In this document: positions 11,492 to 25,265 of the stretch, piece after piece
Position numbering within the stretch: the stretch's first letter is position 1
How the letters are laid out: every line of letters begins with the position of its first letter
Assembly: GCA_024811115.1 (NCBI GenBank)
Contig: JAKOGH010000072.1
Span: 1-64,000 of the forward strand
Length of the DNA stretch: 64,000 bases
Direction: 5' to 3'
Source: Terana coerulea
Taxonomy: Eukaryota > Basidiomycota > Agaricomycetes > Polyporales > Phanerochaetaceae
Program-made: the position numbers and the translations under genes
Notes under the pieces: model-generated
The model's input: only the letters and a program-made list of their open reading frames with translations
What the model was told of the DNA's origin: nothing
The model's database searches: none

Positions 11492-13710
11492 GCTGAAGCG
11501 GACCTTGTAGGTATCGAGTCAAGGAGAGTCCGTTAAACGCTGATGAGAGTACTGCATGCTTCACCGAGGCAATTCCGGAAGGATCCATGGCATGGAAGGC
11601 TAAGGTCGTGCTTACCTTGTCGAGGGCTCGCCCATTATAGGGGGACACTTATATAGACCGGCGAAAATTCTTCCAGCATCTTTGTCATCACAAGATGGTA
11701 GACCAACAAGGGCCGCCTGCCTGACAGCTGAGAAGTAGGAACAGCTTGGGAGTGCATCCGTATCCCATCAGCTCTAGTTTCTGTCAACTAGGAGCTATCG
11801 CAGAGAACACTCAACCAACTGTTAGCCACTAGATGCCGTTGAGATGGTAGTGACGCGCACGTTTGGCCCAGGTACTATCTGGCTACAGCGTAGCATCTGC
11901 GCTCATTGATCATCTACTGCATCGCTGAGTGGCTTCGTTTAGGGACATTGCGGCACCGGCGAGTTTTCAATAGTGCGGCTGGGAATGTCCAAAACCTTGA
12001 CTCTGTATCGCTCGTTTCTGTGGCACACCATGCGATTGAGCGAAGAGACTGCAACGACACAGGTACGCAGATATCTCGGTGACATACCTCGACTACATAG
12101 AGATTCCATCGATGGATTCTCATGTACTTCAAATGGCGTTGTTCGTGGCAGGTACACGAAGTGGTAAGAGCCCATTGGTCAATATGTCCGCCTTAGAGCC
12201 TAGACTGGCGTACACTCGTGACTCGGGACCTGGACTGTGCCTATTATACGCCAATTCTTCTTGGAGTTGAACACCATGCCGTTGGAAGGTCACCCCAATA
12301 GAGTTCGGTGGCAACTTGAATTTTCCGCTCTCTGGGCTGTTGGCCAGACCCTGCTGGATGACATCTTCTCGTCCTTTTCAGGGGCTTGTGCCGGTACTGC
12401 CACTAAAGGGGCTTCTGAAAACTCTACTTTCAACGCCGCGGTTCGCGGTCCTTCGCAATATATAGTTACGGACCTCAAGTATTGGAATGAATGGCGAGCG
12501 CATGGTTATCTCATGTCCACAGAGTTTGCGTTCAAACAGATCCGGATGAGCTTGCAAGGCTGTGTCCCGATTGGCTGTGGTACTCGGCACCGCGACAGAA
12601 CCACCTGAACACGGGGAAAGCGCGGTAACAATGCCGCTGGAGATGAGCGTGATAACTTCAGACGGAGCTTCATCGAGCGTCTATCGGGTAATGTTGAGTA
12701 GCCGGATGCAGACGCCAGTGACGGTGTGGGTAGCATTGAGTTGGTTTCGAACGATGAACCACCACGACTTGACCATGACCACCATGACGGGCTTCCATAA
12801 GTAGCCCCGTTCATTGCCACACCTCGTCAATGCAGGATGATCCAAACCCACGGCCGTCCGACTTGCATTACAGATATCTATCACATCTGTGCCTCGCGTA
12901 TCGGTCCGTTCGCCCTTTTGAGCAACGAACACTTCAAAATCTACTCATCAAGTGCTTCAGACCTTCTCAGCCATGAGCAGACAGCTCCAGACTTGCTTCT
13001 GCCTCGCATTCATTCATTCGTGCAGCACGACGACGTTGGCATGTACTTCTCGGCGAAACGCGGAGTGGAGGCATGAGGCCGCAACCCGTGCACAGTTTGC
13101 GTGAGCAGTTGTATATTCGCCACTTCAGCATACTTATGAATACTCTGTATCGTTCAGATGGCTCATTCCACACATACGCTGCTGGGACAAGTAGAAATGC
13201 CGTTCTATGATATTCAACCGGCGGGACCGAAGCTCAGATTTGGTGAGTCCATGGTTTATTACTATCATGTGGAACAAGAAGTTGGTACCATCTATAGTTC
13301 CCGGTAGCTTAAGTGACCACACCCAACACCCGCCATATGAAGCCCATGATACACGAAGCTTCGCGCGATGCGGTGTTTTCACATTAGTACTCTGCGATCC
13401 AGACTGCTGGAAGATTCTATCTGCTCATTTCGCGGCTGTGATGCATCCAGTCTTTCTGTTGGGCCAGACAAGGCACAGAAACCGCAAGCCTTTCACCGGC
13501 ATCTATGTATGTTGCCTCATCCGAGCTGAATGCTGACTTGTTCGTCCAGTATTCGAGTGTTACATGCAAGGCTTCTTCTGGCGTCATGCTATTGCGTCGC
13601 GCCATAAGACAGTGGCTGCTCATGAAGCATGCCAGGACGCCGTTCTCTCCCTTCGCCCTCTATATCAGCCGTGTCACGGTGTAGCATCCGCAACCATAAT
13701 TGCCTTTACC
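11492..13710. other. Intergenic, no gene recognised
   Basis: Several open stretches of 60-120 codons exist on both strands (for example 12237-12608 +) but none shows family motifs, plausible splice structure or paralogues in the window. Nothing supported. Confidence 0.4.
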
Positions 13711-15900
13711 ATGTCCTCACCGGAGCGTCCTGACCACTCCAGCGTGAAGTCGGACGTGGCAATCAACATGATCGATGTTTCCAACCTACCGTTTGAGGAC
13801 AAAGCCACTCGTCCTCCCTCGCAAAGGTCTGCAATTTTGGCTGATATTTCTTGCGATATGTGTGTCGCTGTTTCTTTCGGCACTTGACTATGTGAGTACG
13901 TGCTGTAGGAGCTGAATGCATGTATACTTATTGGTGATAGACGGCCGTCTCCACAACTCTTCCTACCATCGTGAATGATCTTCACGGTGACAACTTTGTG
14001 TGGATTGCCTCGTCGTATGCTCTTGCCTCGACCGCTCTACTTCCCGCTACCGGAGGTATGGCTGAGGTAAGTAGTTAACCCATCATGTGGGGCCGGTAAT
14101 TAGTCAACATTTAACCCTAGATTTTTGGCCGCCGATCCACCATGCTCGCGGCTCAAGCCATCTTTGCACTTGGGAGCGGTCTCTGCGGTTCTGCTCGTAG
14201 CATGAATTGGCTCATTGCTGCGCGAAGTAAGCACTCATGCTTTCGTCTCTTGCAGTGTTCTCATCGCCAGATATATAGCCATTCAAGGTGCGGGTGGTGG
14301 TGGCTTGTTAGCCGTGACGAGCATCATCATCTCCGACATTGTGCCCTTGGCTGAGAGGGCTACGTATAACGGCCTCATTGGAATGTGAGTCAATCAATCA
14401 TGTTACGTGTCTGACAGTTGTTTGACGGTTACTCAGGACTTGGGGTGTTGCGTGTGCTATTGGGCCGGTTGTAGGCGGAGCATTTGCGCAGAACGGACAG
14501 TGGCGCTGGTTGTTCTGTACGTCTTTCGAATTGGCCCACTGCCCTACGTTCGCTGCTCATTCTATGACACAGATCTCAACCTGCCCCTCACAGGCATTGC
14601 TATGGTACTTGTTATCATGTTCTTGAATCTCAAGACTCCTCCTGGGTCTTTTCGCGAGAAGGTCTCTCGAATGGACTGGATGTACGTGCATGCTAGCATC
14701 AGACGGGGTTAATATTGACTACGACACCAGAGGCAATTTCCTAGTAATATCCAGCTCTAGTGCATGCATCATTGCGTTGACTTGGGGAGGCGTACGATTT
14801 CCTTGGACCTCTGCAAATGTCCTCGTTCCGCTGACGATGGGCCTGGTCGGCTTCGCATTCTTTTTGTTCTATGAGGCAACATTTGCCAAGGAGCCTTTGG
14901 TGAGTCTGCCCGTTAGTTTGCTGGATGAGGCCTTGCAACTCATCATACCTGAACCACCCCAGATACCTATCATGCTCGTTTCAAACCGAACAAGTCTCAG
15001 CGGGTATGTCATCTGATCCATCAATGGGCGGTAGCATACTGACAGGTACCACAGTTACATCCAAACTTTCATTGGTCCTATAATTGTGATCTCAACGATC
15101 TGTGTGTCCAACGCATCCTCACCGTTTTTGACATTCTGACATAATCCTATGACAGTTTTTCTTCCGGTTTACACTCAGGCTTGCAAGGGCGCGCGCCCTA
15201 TTCGGTCGGGAGTCGAGGCCTTCGGACTTGCTATGACACTTGGCCCATCCCTTGTCCTTGCTGGGGTCTCGATTTCCATCACCAAGGTGTACCGCGTGCA
15301 GCTCTGGGCGGCGTGGTGCTTTACTATCGTTGCAATGGCAACGATGTCTACCCTGCGCGTTGACAGCCCGCTATCTCAGATAGTAGGATATCCCATCTTC
15401 CTTGGGGTCGGTGCTGGTATGTTCTATGCAGCGACGTACTTCCCGGTCCTGGCGCCACTGCCCATCTCAGAGAACGCGCACGCACTCGCGTTCTTCGCCT
15501 TCTGTCGCTCCTTCGCCGGCGTGAGTGGTGCATCATCACGATGTGGATACTAGACTGACCAGAGTCTGCGCAGGTATGGGGAGTGACGGTTGGCACGGCC
15601 GTCCTCCAGACGCAGCTAGTCAAGCGGCTCCCGTCGGAGTTCCTGGCCGAGTTCCCTGCAGGCGTTGCCATCGCTTACTCTATCATCCCTACCATCCCGG
15701 AGCTGCAGGAGCCGTTCCGCACAGAAGTTCGCGACGCATTTGCCTCGAGCGTCGCGGTTATCTGGCAAGTCATGGCAGGCATTGCTAGCATTGGCCTCAT
15801 CGCTTCGCTGTTCATGAAAGGGCTGCCGCTGCACACAGAGGTGGATAGGAAGTGGGGCTGGAAGGCGCTGACGCTCGTAGGAAAGCCAGTCCCGATGTAA
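13711..15900 (+). CDS. MFS transporter, 14-TM drug:H+ antiporter type
   Basis: A spliced gene whose exons read as one MFS protein: [18 protein letters not shown], then [33 protein letters not shown], the glycine-rich [40 protein letters not shown], and late [19 protein letters not shown]. The final exon is [15 protein letters not shown] to the stop at 15898-15900. This is the layout of fungal DHA2-like exporters at the plasma or vacuolar membrane; the substrate is unknown. Introns occupy the same sites as in the paralogue at 23023-25265. One oddity: the ATG at 13711 is in another frame from the first helix. Either translation starts at an in-frame ATG at 13775 with a short N-terminus, or a base near 13820 is wrong. 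Confidence 0.85.
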
Positions 15901-17709
15901 GTCTCAACAACATGTCACGACTGCCGATGTAAGCTACGCTACCGTTGTATGTCTCCCTTCTCATTCCCCGTTTGTTGAATTCCCGTTTGTTGAATTTTGT
16001 ATTTGTGCTCAACAAGTCTACTGCTTATGCATTATTTGTTGTCTGTTTGTTAATTACATGCACGCAATGCTACATCTGCACCGAATGCACTCTTGCGCGG
16101 TACAACTTGAAACAGCTCAACCTCTTGCTCGCCGCAATACCGAAGTACCATGAGGCTCGCACTACGATGGCGCCGAGTATTCACATGGTACGACTTGGCC
16201 AGCGTTGCGGTGAACACAGCGTCGACCAAGACATAATGAGTCCTACACATGTAAGAGCATGATTATTCAACCACTTGCTTCTGCCGCCGTGACGAACGTG
16301 ACCTACTTCGGCAGTGGTTGAGTTCTGCGGGGGTTCTAGAATCCTCGGGGAGGAACTCATTCAGCACTCGGTCACAAATCAAGAGGCCATAAGGTTTTGT
16401 TCACATGCATGGAGCATACGCCCGGCGGTTCCAATACAACAGCACAACAGCATGGCGTGAGACCCTCGCTTTCAAATCATGTCCCGGTCCAAGTATATCG
16501 CTGCAGATCCTTTCAGCACTGATAACAAACCTCTGTCGCAAACCTTCAAACTGGGGGAAGACATAGGGAGTGTGTGCTGAGCTTTACCTAAAAGTGGGAA
16601 TGAGGCTTTTGCACGACACATGAGACAACTGGATCCTTGTAATCTTGGGCTATTTACGTACCGCATAAAATAGTGTACTTCGCAAAGCGGCGAAGACCAG
16701 GCATAGTTTGGATGGATACGGTGGGAACATTATTCGCGTCGCTCTTATCGTAGCAGTCAGTAGGGCAGTTTCTGCACCTGACCCATAAGCCATGCTAAGG
16801 TCAGACAGCCAGCTTGATTGTACCATCTCATTGCGAGTATGTCAATAAACGTGAGAGAGTGCGCACCTTATGGGCAAACAAGCTTCGTTCGCGTCAGATA
16901 TGCTTATATGACAGGTGATTTAGCTGCAGACCTCTCGTTACAAAGAGAGCCCGCGCCGGGAACTCCGTGCATAGCCGCTGTAAACCATCGATGCATCGCG
17001 TGAGGGAATGAAACAAATACCAAGCAGCGTCAAGAAGCTGACGAGAATGAAATACGCCGGAAGCTTCGGGTGCGGCGAACAGAGCTCATATCATTACATC
17101 CCACGTGCGATGTAGATGTCTGTGGCGTGGTATCTTGAGCAGCTTCAGAGAAGTAACCTTACGCCTCGTGACAATACGCTACTTACCCACAGGTCATTTG
17201 TAGTACGGCTGTTCCGCCGTCTCGATCTGGAAGTGTGAAGACTAAATTCTTCTGGTTCACTCTCGTGCCGTTTGACGGGTCACGAGGCAAAGAACCTCAC
17301 CTAAATACTCAAAGTTGCGTGAATTGCAGTGTTCAAAACGAGCGAAAAACTAGAGTGTCTACCTTCGCAACGCGACACTGGTACCGGGTTTGCGTGGAAT
17401 ACGTGTTCTATGGGGCAAACGGCAGATTATGTACAACTGGTTGCGATAGTACTGCACTTGCGCTGCGTGTTTCGTTGCGGTCAGTTGCATTGAAGTGAGG
17501 GTCCTTGAGCTCCGACTTGGCCGGTTGACCGCCGAAGCGACCTTCGGCAAGGTCCGAGTGATCCCACGCCACGTATTCGGCCCGCCCATCCGAGTCACTC
17601 AAACGCCGTCACGGTCGTCGCCCTCAGAGTCACATTGCCTTCTCTGCTCAACGCTTCTGCTATATCTTTGTTGTCGCCGCTGAATTGCTGGCATATCTGA
17701 CATTTAAGG
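15901..17709. other. Intergenic, no gene recognised
   Basis: Both strands were scanned. No ORF with recognisable motifs, no RNA gene and no clear repeat were found, except a doubled TTCCCGTTTGTTGAATT near 15965-15995. Confidence 0.4.
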
Positions 17710-18440
17710 TATGATACAAGATGCGCTCGCAGGCCTCAATATTCAATTTCCGCTTATCGCTCACCTGCTCACTTCCGATGAGTCCCAGCGCGGTGTCGGC
17801 GTAACAACGGCGTAACGTCGACTCCACATTCACCGCGACTTTGCTGTAATTCCCGTAGTCCTCCTCGTGAGTTTGGTGCATCGCATAGTTCTGAAGATAT
17901 GTCAGTGATAAGCGGCGTTACATGGAAGACGATATTTGGGGCACTTGACGTTTGGGAAACCAGTAAGGAGACTTTCCAACACGGCTCGAGCACCCTCAAG
18001 GAGCTAACAAGTTATTCATGGACACAGACTCTGAACTCTACTTTCGGCCTCGGGCCATTTCATACCAGCCCTTACGTGGCCACGGGCTGTACAATGAACC
18101 CGGTTGGGCATTTACACGATAGATCCCCACTCTACGTAATTGCACTGTTTCCGTTGTTCGGTCGGCATCGGGCGCATCCCAGTGACGAACCGACCGCAAC
18201 GTTTGGACACCGCCTGGGCTCTTCAAGTGCAACTACGCGGACTGAAAGCCCTTGATGCAGAAGGCAGTTCTAACAATTCGCCCTTGGACGGCATTCTCGC
18301 CCACGGGGAACGCACGCTTTGTCCTGAGGAGAAGAGGGCCGTTGGCTGCCGTCTGTTGCTTGACATGCTGGACCTGCTCGTCATCTACGCAAAGGTCGCT
18401 GGTGATATTTGGGTGGACGAGATGGTAAGCAATGCTTTAC
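17710..18440 (+). CDS. Hypothetical protein, exon structure unresolved
   Basis: Three stretches read like real coding sequence but in different frames: MIQDALAGLNIQFPLIAHLL from about 17712; MDTDSELYFRPRAISYQPL from about 18018; and DTAWALQVQLRGLKALD to VIYAKVAGDIWVDEM ending near 18423, directly before a good donor GTAAGC. Their order, codon character and the terminal donor suggest a spliced gene, but I could not join them with confidence. No family is recognised. It could also be a decayed gene. Confidence 0.3.
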
Positions 18441-18457
18441 ATCAGCTGGCACTGTAA

Positions 18458-19592
18458 AGGCTGACAGTCGCAAGCTTAGACTTTTCTGTACTGCTCACAC
18501 ATGGACCGTGCGGCCGCAAGCAAGGGCAACACCTGCCCCTTCTCAATGCTTCTTCTACGTCATGAGCGTCTTGTGCGTGTGCAAAGCCATACAGTTTTCT
18601 GAGCAGTCTGACCCTAAACACAGCAAAAAGCAGGAACAAGCATTCCTCTGTGGCTTGGGACTCGGAAGGCTTTGTCAGCGCCTTGAATGATCGAGGCAGA
18701 CGACACTCAGCTTAGAGCCGCTGCGTGTGTCCTCATGTGGGCGAGCACCACATGTGGCGGGCGAGTACTATCACCCTGTCATTTTTGTGTAAATGTTGAG
18801 CCTGATACAGTGCTTGCTCGTCTATGCGCTCACTTGCCACGAGTTTCAAATATCGTCCATGTCTCCGGAAGGCAAGGCTACATCGCAGATTCGAAAGCAA
18901 GGTACAAACGTGGCTGGTGCGTGGTACAGGCGTCGATGAGTGATGTTAGCTTACGCCGAGCCCAGGCTATTCCTTCAACGACACCACGATAAAATATGAA
19001 AAGCAATCATGTGTGGCCTCGCTCTTCGATAATGGCGTGGAACTGTCCACCACAACGGGGCAGACGCTTGCTTCTAGGACCAGGGCCTTCGACGATCTGC
19101 GTCACGACCGTGCAACGGAAATGGATCCTACGGCCATCCAGGAGCACATCGAGTGTGTCTTCACTGATCCTCCGCATCAATATCTTCGCCATCCTCAGCT
19201 TAATTATGACTCCGCTGAGTCCAATGCCGTGACCCTCACTCGATGTACATGGATCCTACTATTAGTAACTATTGAAATACTCAAGCTTTAACATGGTAGA
19301 GAGAAACCAGCCACAGACGCGTTACGAATAGTAGAGCCATGTCTAGTTAACACCTCGAAGCTTTCAGCCAATAGTTTCCATAGTACTTAGTGAAGATGTG
19401 AGTAGCAAGCCATAGCAACATTCCAGGTTCACTCGTGAAGTCGTCGGTTAACCATGTACGTAATTCTCATAATATGACATTAATACCGTTGATTGCACAT
19501 GCAATGGTTATAATACACCCCATTGGTGAGTCTCTATGCTACAGTTGAATCTCGCTTGCTTCCACGGTCGCAAGGCACAGCGAGCTCGAGCA
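18458..19592. other. Intergenic, no gene recognised
   Basis: Nothing with motifs or convincing splice sites between the uncertain gene ending near 18440 and the 3' end of the SMP gene. Confidence 0.4.
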
Positions 19593-20861
19593 TCACAAGC
19601 CAATGTCAGCAAATGTGCGCGCTGAGCCATCGTTCTCGTTCTCATCCGCAGCGCCTTGGGCAGTAGCAGCCGCACTGCCAGCCTCTGGGCGGTGGTCAAG
19701 TTTCTTCTGTTCCTCGGATTGGATGGTGACAGCAGCGTCCTTGGTTACCTGACATTCATGTAGTGAGGTTTCATAGCATAAATATAACAGAAATTGCGGC
19801 ATACCGTCTCATCGGCGCGTTTATCAGCTACGCTCTGCGCCTGAGCGGCCAACGATTCAGACGGCGGCCGGTAGCCAAGAGTCTTCTGTTCTTCGGATTG
19901 GAGGGTGCGTGCCTCGTCGGTGGTGATGGTGTTAAGGTTGATGGCGGAGCCCTCAGATTGACTGGCTCGGCGTTGGCTCTCGATCTTCTTCGCGTCCTCA
20001 AGAGCGGCTTTGGCAAGGGTGGCAGGATCGACGCCCGCAACCGCACTAGGGTGCTTCGCTGCAGCGGCCTGAGCTGCAGCTGCGAGCGAGCCGACTGGTG
20101 GGCGGTAACCCAGGGCCTTGTGTTCCTCAGACATGAGTTTGCGGGCCTCGGCTGGAAACGAGGTTTGCACGAGGTTAATGTATAATACATGCGAGTGTGA
20201 ACCTTCTCCACTAACCTTCACCGACGAAGTTCAAGTCGATCTGGCTTGCAGCACCGGTCTCGAGGTTAGCCGCGTCCTCAAAAGCCGCACGTTGTAGATC
20301 GTGTCCAACGGGCTGTGTAGCTGCGGCACCCTGAGGGTGCTTGGAAGCAGCGGCTTGGGCTTGAGCGGCGAGAGAACCGGGTGGAGGGCGGTGGCCGAGC
20401 GCCTTGTGTTCTTCCGACATGAGCTTGCGGGCCTCAGCTGAATACGACACGTGTCAGTCAACGGAGACCGCGGCAGCATAGTCAGCGTACGCACCTTCTC
20501 CGATAGCGCTCAAGTCCACACCAGCTCTCCCCGCTCTGCTTTAATACGCTCCGCATCCGCCAGGGCAGCCTGTTGAATCAGGTCTTCGCTGATGTGTGCG
20601 GCGGTTTCAGGATGCTTGGCCGCTTCGGCTTGCGCCTCAGCTGCGAGAGAACCCGGAGGAGGTCGGTAACCAAGAGCCTTGTGCTCTGCAGACATCAGCT
20701 TTCTGGCCTCAGCTGTGAGTATGCGTCAGATGGGTGCTCATTCAACGCAGTGTTTATGACTTACCTTCGCTGACGTTCTTGAGGTCGATGTTGGGCGCAC
20801 CGAATCGGCTAGCATCCTGGTGGGCTGAGTGAACGAGAGAAGGAGCGTTTGTGGACATCAT
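19593..20861 (-). CDS. SMP-domain repeat protein
   Basis: Five exons: 20861-20765, 20712-20495, 20437-20216, 20151-19805, 19748-19593. Exons 2-4 each begin AEARKLMSxEHKALG and continue YRPPPGSLAAxAQ, the repeated SMP (seed maturation protein) unit; exons 4 and 5 carry degenerate EEQK variants. SMP proteins resemble LEA proteins; a role in stress or desiccation protection is inferred from plants, not shown here. Composition is Ala/Glu/Lys-rich and hydrophilic, without membrane segment or signal peptide. Exon phases fit only if exon 2 is one base longer: its end switches frame at the C4 run 20529-20532. With that base the product would be about 346 residues. A decayed copy sits at 1-840. Confidence 0.8.
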
Positions 20862-23022
20862 CTTGAGAGCGTTGAGATTGAATGTTGGGACGAGTCGCAA
20901 AATAGTGAAAGTCGTGGATGGGCGTGGTCGTAAGGGCAATGAGAAGTGGGGCGACACACGAGGTTTTATATCTCCCTCGGCCATCACCCCAAGCTGAGCA
21001 GTAACGTCATCTTGCGCCAATAACAGTGGAGACCTCGCTTCCACGGATGGCGAGCAAGGCAGGTGGAGTGTGCGAATCAAGTCCCAATTGGGAATCACCC
21101 TTTTTCTCGGCAAAGGCCGGCGCCACAATGGTTGCTTGGGCGCCCATCAATTTGCTCTCGAACCGCAACCACCACCGACCCACCGACCGGCTTGGACGGT
21201 AGGAGAATCTCTCTACAGCTCAAAATATTCCGCGCCCAAAGACTGCGGCGTTACAGTGAAGCACGTACGAGGACGTTGACCTTCAAGATGGTATCTGTTG
21301 AACGTCCGCGTGAAGCTCACAAGCATGCCCACGTTTTCACTCTACACCGCCTACATGAGTAACTCGGGCTTATGGCACCGATATGGAATGCCCTCTGACT
21401 CTCAAAAGTAGTATGTGCTGCATCATATCACTTTCAAGACCCGACTGGGCAATTAGTGCTCTTGGCGACACGTCCGTTCTACTCGAGGTAAGTTGCCTCT
21501 CCTCAGTCCTGTCTGTGCCCATGACTGACCGGGCAGTCTGTAGCAAATTCCCATTTCCCGCTTGTATTGCACTTAACGAATGCCGGAGACGCCACAACAC
21601 CATTCTTTATGTCCCGTCCACATTCTCTTTGGATGCAGTATTTGGTCAGTAAACTCTGAGTCCATGATACGGCTGAAGTGTGCTCATGTGGCTCCAGGAG
21701 TGCACTCGGGTGCTTGTGCTGAGGCCGTCGTCACGACAATTGCGAAGGTTAGGAGCGGGGCGGCACGTGTGATTCCTTCATACACAGGACCTATGGGCTC
21801 GGAAATATATTGGAGGCGGCAGGACGACTGCTTCTTGATGTACTCGCATGCGATTCGGAGCGTCAAGGATACGGTCTGAGGTGATAGCCATCTGCTGCTT
21901 AGCCCTGCTGAATATCGTTCACTCATGTGAAGTTTACATTAAACTAGAGACCAATCAGAATGACAGTGTTCGGGACACCCAACTTTGACCGGTCCCGCTA
22001 AACCGTCAATATCGCGGATTGCAACACTACCCATTCGTCCAGCCGTATCTGAGTGTCCGTTCCCTGACGTAAGACTTGATGCTCAGGGACCTCTCGCGCA
22101 AATTCCGAGATCGGGAGTTTGAGGTGCAAGGCTGTTACTCCCCAGTACATTACAGCTGCAGCTTACGTGCATTACTTTGGCTGCAGGTTCTTACGCTTTA
22201 CGTGCCACCACTTTTACCATCCCGAGTCAGACGCTGGCTGTTCCTTTCGCCTACCACGAGGCTCGAACCGCGCGCGATGCCCAGCGCTCGAAGAACGATG
22301 AAGGCTTGCTTCGCGTCGATTGAAAGCTTCTGCTCCAAGGACATTCTACAGCATACCTCTTTCTACTAATGTAAGTAAGGACCAATAAACTCCGAGCGCG
22401 TGTATCTTGGACGTCCCTGAACTTAGTGACCATCAAGGTTCAGCAGAAACAACGACTATCCCTTACAAATAAATCCCTTACCTCATTCAGGATATTATCT
22501 ATGACCGGCACACCAGACTACTCCACGGAGTTGAAATATCATTGCAAGCGATAAGCAAGCCCATGAGCAATCCATGAACCGAGCATAACGGGCGCTTCAA
22601 GAAAATACAACCTCTGTGGCGTGGCACGTGGTGAGTAGGCACCGCTGGTATTTGTGTGATGCGCACGACTGACCTACTGCAACAGTGTCAGAAATGGCCT
22701 CGCAGCTACGCCATGCCGACAGCTTTACCGACTTGCCCTCAATGCCCACTTTCCGAGTCCTAAGTACATGAAAGTTGTCGGCCTATCGAGCGCCCCATAG
22801 GGGCATCATCCCCGCTTTACCGACATTGACAGATGCATGTTCTCTTTGGGCCTGAATGCTGAAAAGTCATCACGAGGTGGACACATGTCTAGTACCGGTG
22901 CGACCTCGTTCCTCGAATTTACCATCAGCGGCGTCGACCGTGCACAATCAAAAGTCATCGTCCCAACTGCGCTTCGCCCGCGGATCCATCTCCCACTCTC
23001 TCTTCTCGGATTTGACACAGCC
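20862..23022. other. Intergenic, no gene recognised
   Basis: Contains the 5' region of the SMP gene. Open stretches such as 21383-21652 (+), 21684-21926 (-) and 22076-22369 (+) show no motif or paralogue, so I do not call them. Confidence 0.4.
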
Positions 23023-25265
23023 ATGGCAATGATCTCGAGCCAGACTCCGAGCGCCAGGTTACCTTCACAGTCGACTGGTAGTGTCTCCTGCAGTGCCAAG
23101 TCCGAAATCGAGACGGCGATAGGGCCGGAAACAGATGGCGGCAGGCCCGAGCTCGCAGCTGCCCCAGAGCGATTATCCAAGGGCCCAAAATTTTGGCTAG
23201 TCTTTGCTTCCTTGTGCGTTTCCATGTTTCTTTCTGCGTTGGAGTACGTGAGTGTTATATCCCCACTACCGCCACATAGGCTAATCTCCTACTCTCCAGA
23301 CGGCCGTCTCGACGGCACTACCCACCATCGTGCACGACCTGCACGGCGGTGACTTCGTCTGGGTCGTATCCGCCTATGCTCTTGCGGCGACAGCGCTGCT
23401 CCCTACTACCGGCGCATTAGCTCAGGTGTGCCCTTATATAACGCTTCGTCCCACTGTGCCTTACCCAACCACCGAGTGCAGGTTTTGGGCGGCGTCCGTC
23501 CATGCTAGCAGCTTTAGCTTTGTTCGCATTGGGAAGTGGGCTATGTGGAGGTGCAAGAACCATGAATTGGCTGATCGCAGCTCGTAGTACGTGCAACATT
23601 TGGTCTATTGAAAGCTATCTCTGACAGGTCTGTTGCTCAGCCATCCAGGGTGCGGGCGGTGGCGCCATCTTGTCTTTGACCAGCATTATAATCTCAGACC
23701 TCGTATCACTTAGCGAGCGTGCTGTATACAACGGGTTCATTGGGATGTGAGTCGAAGCAATTAGCGCCATGTCAACTGACCAACCGCTCCCAGGACGTGG
23801 AGTGTTGCTGCTGCCATTGGACCTGTAGTCGGCGGAGCTCTTGCGCAACATGGTCACTGGCGATGGCTGTTCTGTACGCTTAATTTCTCGAAGTCATTTG
23901 CTACACATTTGACAAGAAGTTCTTCATCGCATAGATCTTAATCTGCCTATTGCAAGCGTGGCTGCCGTTCTAGTCACCCTGTTCTTGAACGTGAAGACAC
24001 CTCCGGGATCCTTCCGCGAAAGGATTCTTCGCATGGACTGGATGTAAGGATTCTCGTAGAACTCAGCCTTGTCCCAACTAATTACTTCATAGCGGCAATA
24101 TCCTGGTCATAGGTTGCTCCAGTTCACTCGTGGTTGCTCTCACGTGGGGCGGAGTCCGCTTTCCATGGACTTCAGTGCATGTGCTAACACCGCTCATCAT
24201 CGGCGCTGGCGGGCTCGTGTTCTTTTTGTTGTACGAGGCCAAGTATGCGACTGAGCCACTGGTGCGCTTTCACCCGCCCCACGTTTTCGACTTTTCACGT
24301 CTGAAAATAGGTCCCGTTGGCCCTACTCGCAAACCGCACGAGCTTCAGCGGGTGCGTGTATCATTCATTCATTTAGGCAACTATGCGTATTGACGAAAGT
24401 TGATGACATCTAGGTACCTTCAGACCTTCATTGCCCCTATACTCACGTACACCATTCTATGTATGGCCGTTGCCCTAGTAATCTCTGCATTCACTGATGT
24501 CACTGCATCTTCAGACTTCGTTCCCATCTACTATCAGGCATGTTGGGGATCGTCCCCGCTTCGCTCTGGCGTGGAGCTATTTGGGATGGTTCTTTCTGTG
24601 GGCCCGATACTCATCGTGACGGCCACAACGATCTCCATCACGAAGACGTACAGGGTGCAGCTATGGCTTGGGTGGGCCTTCTACATCGCAGGCATGGGCG
24701 CCCTCTCGACTCTGCACGCCGGTTCTTCCATCGCACTTGCTAGCGGCGCACTTGTTCTCCTAGGCTTCGCCAGCGGGATCTTGTACGCATCGACGTACTT
24801 TCCTGTCCTCGCCCCTTTGCCGGTATCAGAGAACGCCCACGCCCTTGCGTTCTTTGCGTTCTGTCGCTCCTTCGCCGGGGTAAGCACCGTCCTACATATA
24901 ATCATTCACCCGGATACGTTGCTTATTAGGTCGTGATTAAGGTGTGGGGCGTCACAATTGGCACTACGGTGCTGCAGGCGCAGCTCGGCAAGCGCCTCCC
25001 GACGGAGTTCGTCGACCAGTTCCCTGGCGGCATCTCGATTGCCTACTCCATCATACCGGCCATTCCAAGCCTCCAGGAGCCCTTCCGCACGCAAGTCAGG
25101 ACGGCGTTTGCCGAAAGTTTGGCGGTGCTTTGGCAGGTCATGGTCGGCATCGCTGGGCTCGGGCTGGTGTGCTCGTTGCTCATGAAGGGTCTGCCGCTTC
25201 ACACCCAAGTCGATGAGAAGTGGGGGATGGAGCATGATGAAAACGAAAAGGACACTATGCCATAG
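23023..25265 (+). CDS. MFS transporter, 14-TM, paralogue of 13711-15900
   Basis: Starts MAMISSQTPS (ATG at 23023; 23029 also possible) with a hydrophilic tail of about 50 residues, then GPKFWLVFASLCVSMFLSAL. Exons continue [82 protein letters not shown] and YLQTFIAPILTYTIL. The last exon runs VWGVTIGTTVLQAQLGKRLP to TAG at 25263-25265. Intron positions match the first MFS gene, including one between the TFIAP helix and the FVPIYYQAC segment. The pair share orientation and lie about 7 kb apart with the SMP gene between. Substrate unknown. This copy reads cleanly. Confidence 0.9.

Noticed and set aside
12237..12608. 123-codon ORF
   Set aside because: No motif, paralogue or splice context; other strand is also open here.
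19763..20185. 140-codon plus-strand ORF
   Set aside because: Antisense to SMP exon 4; no motif.
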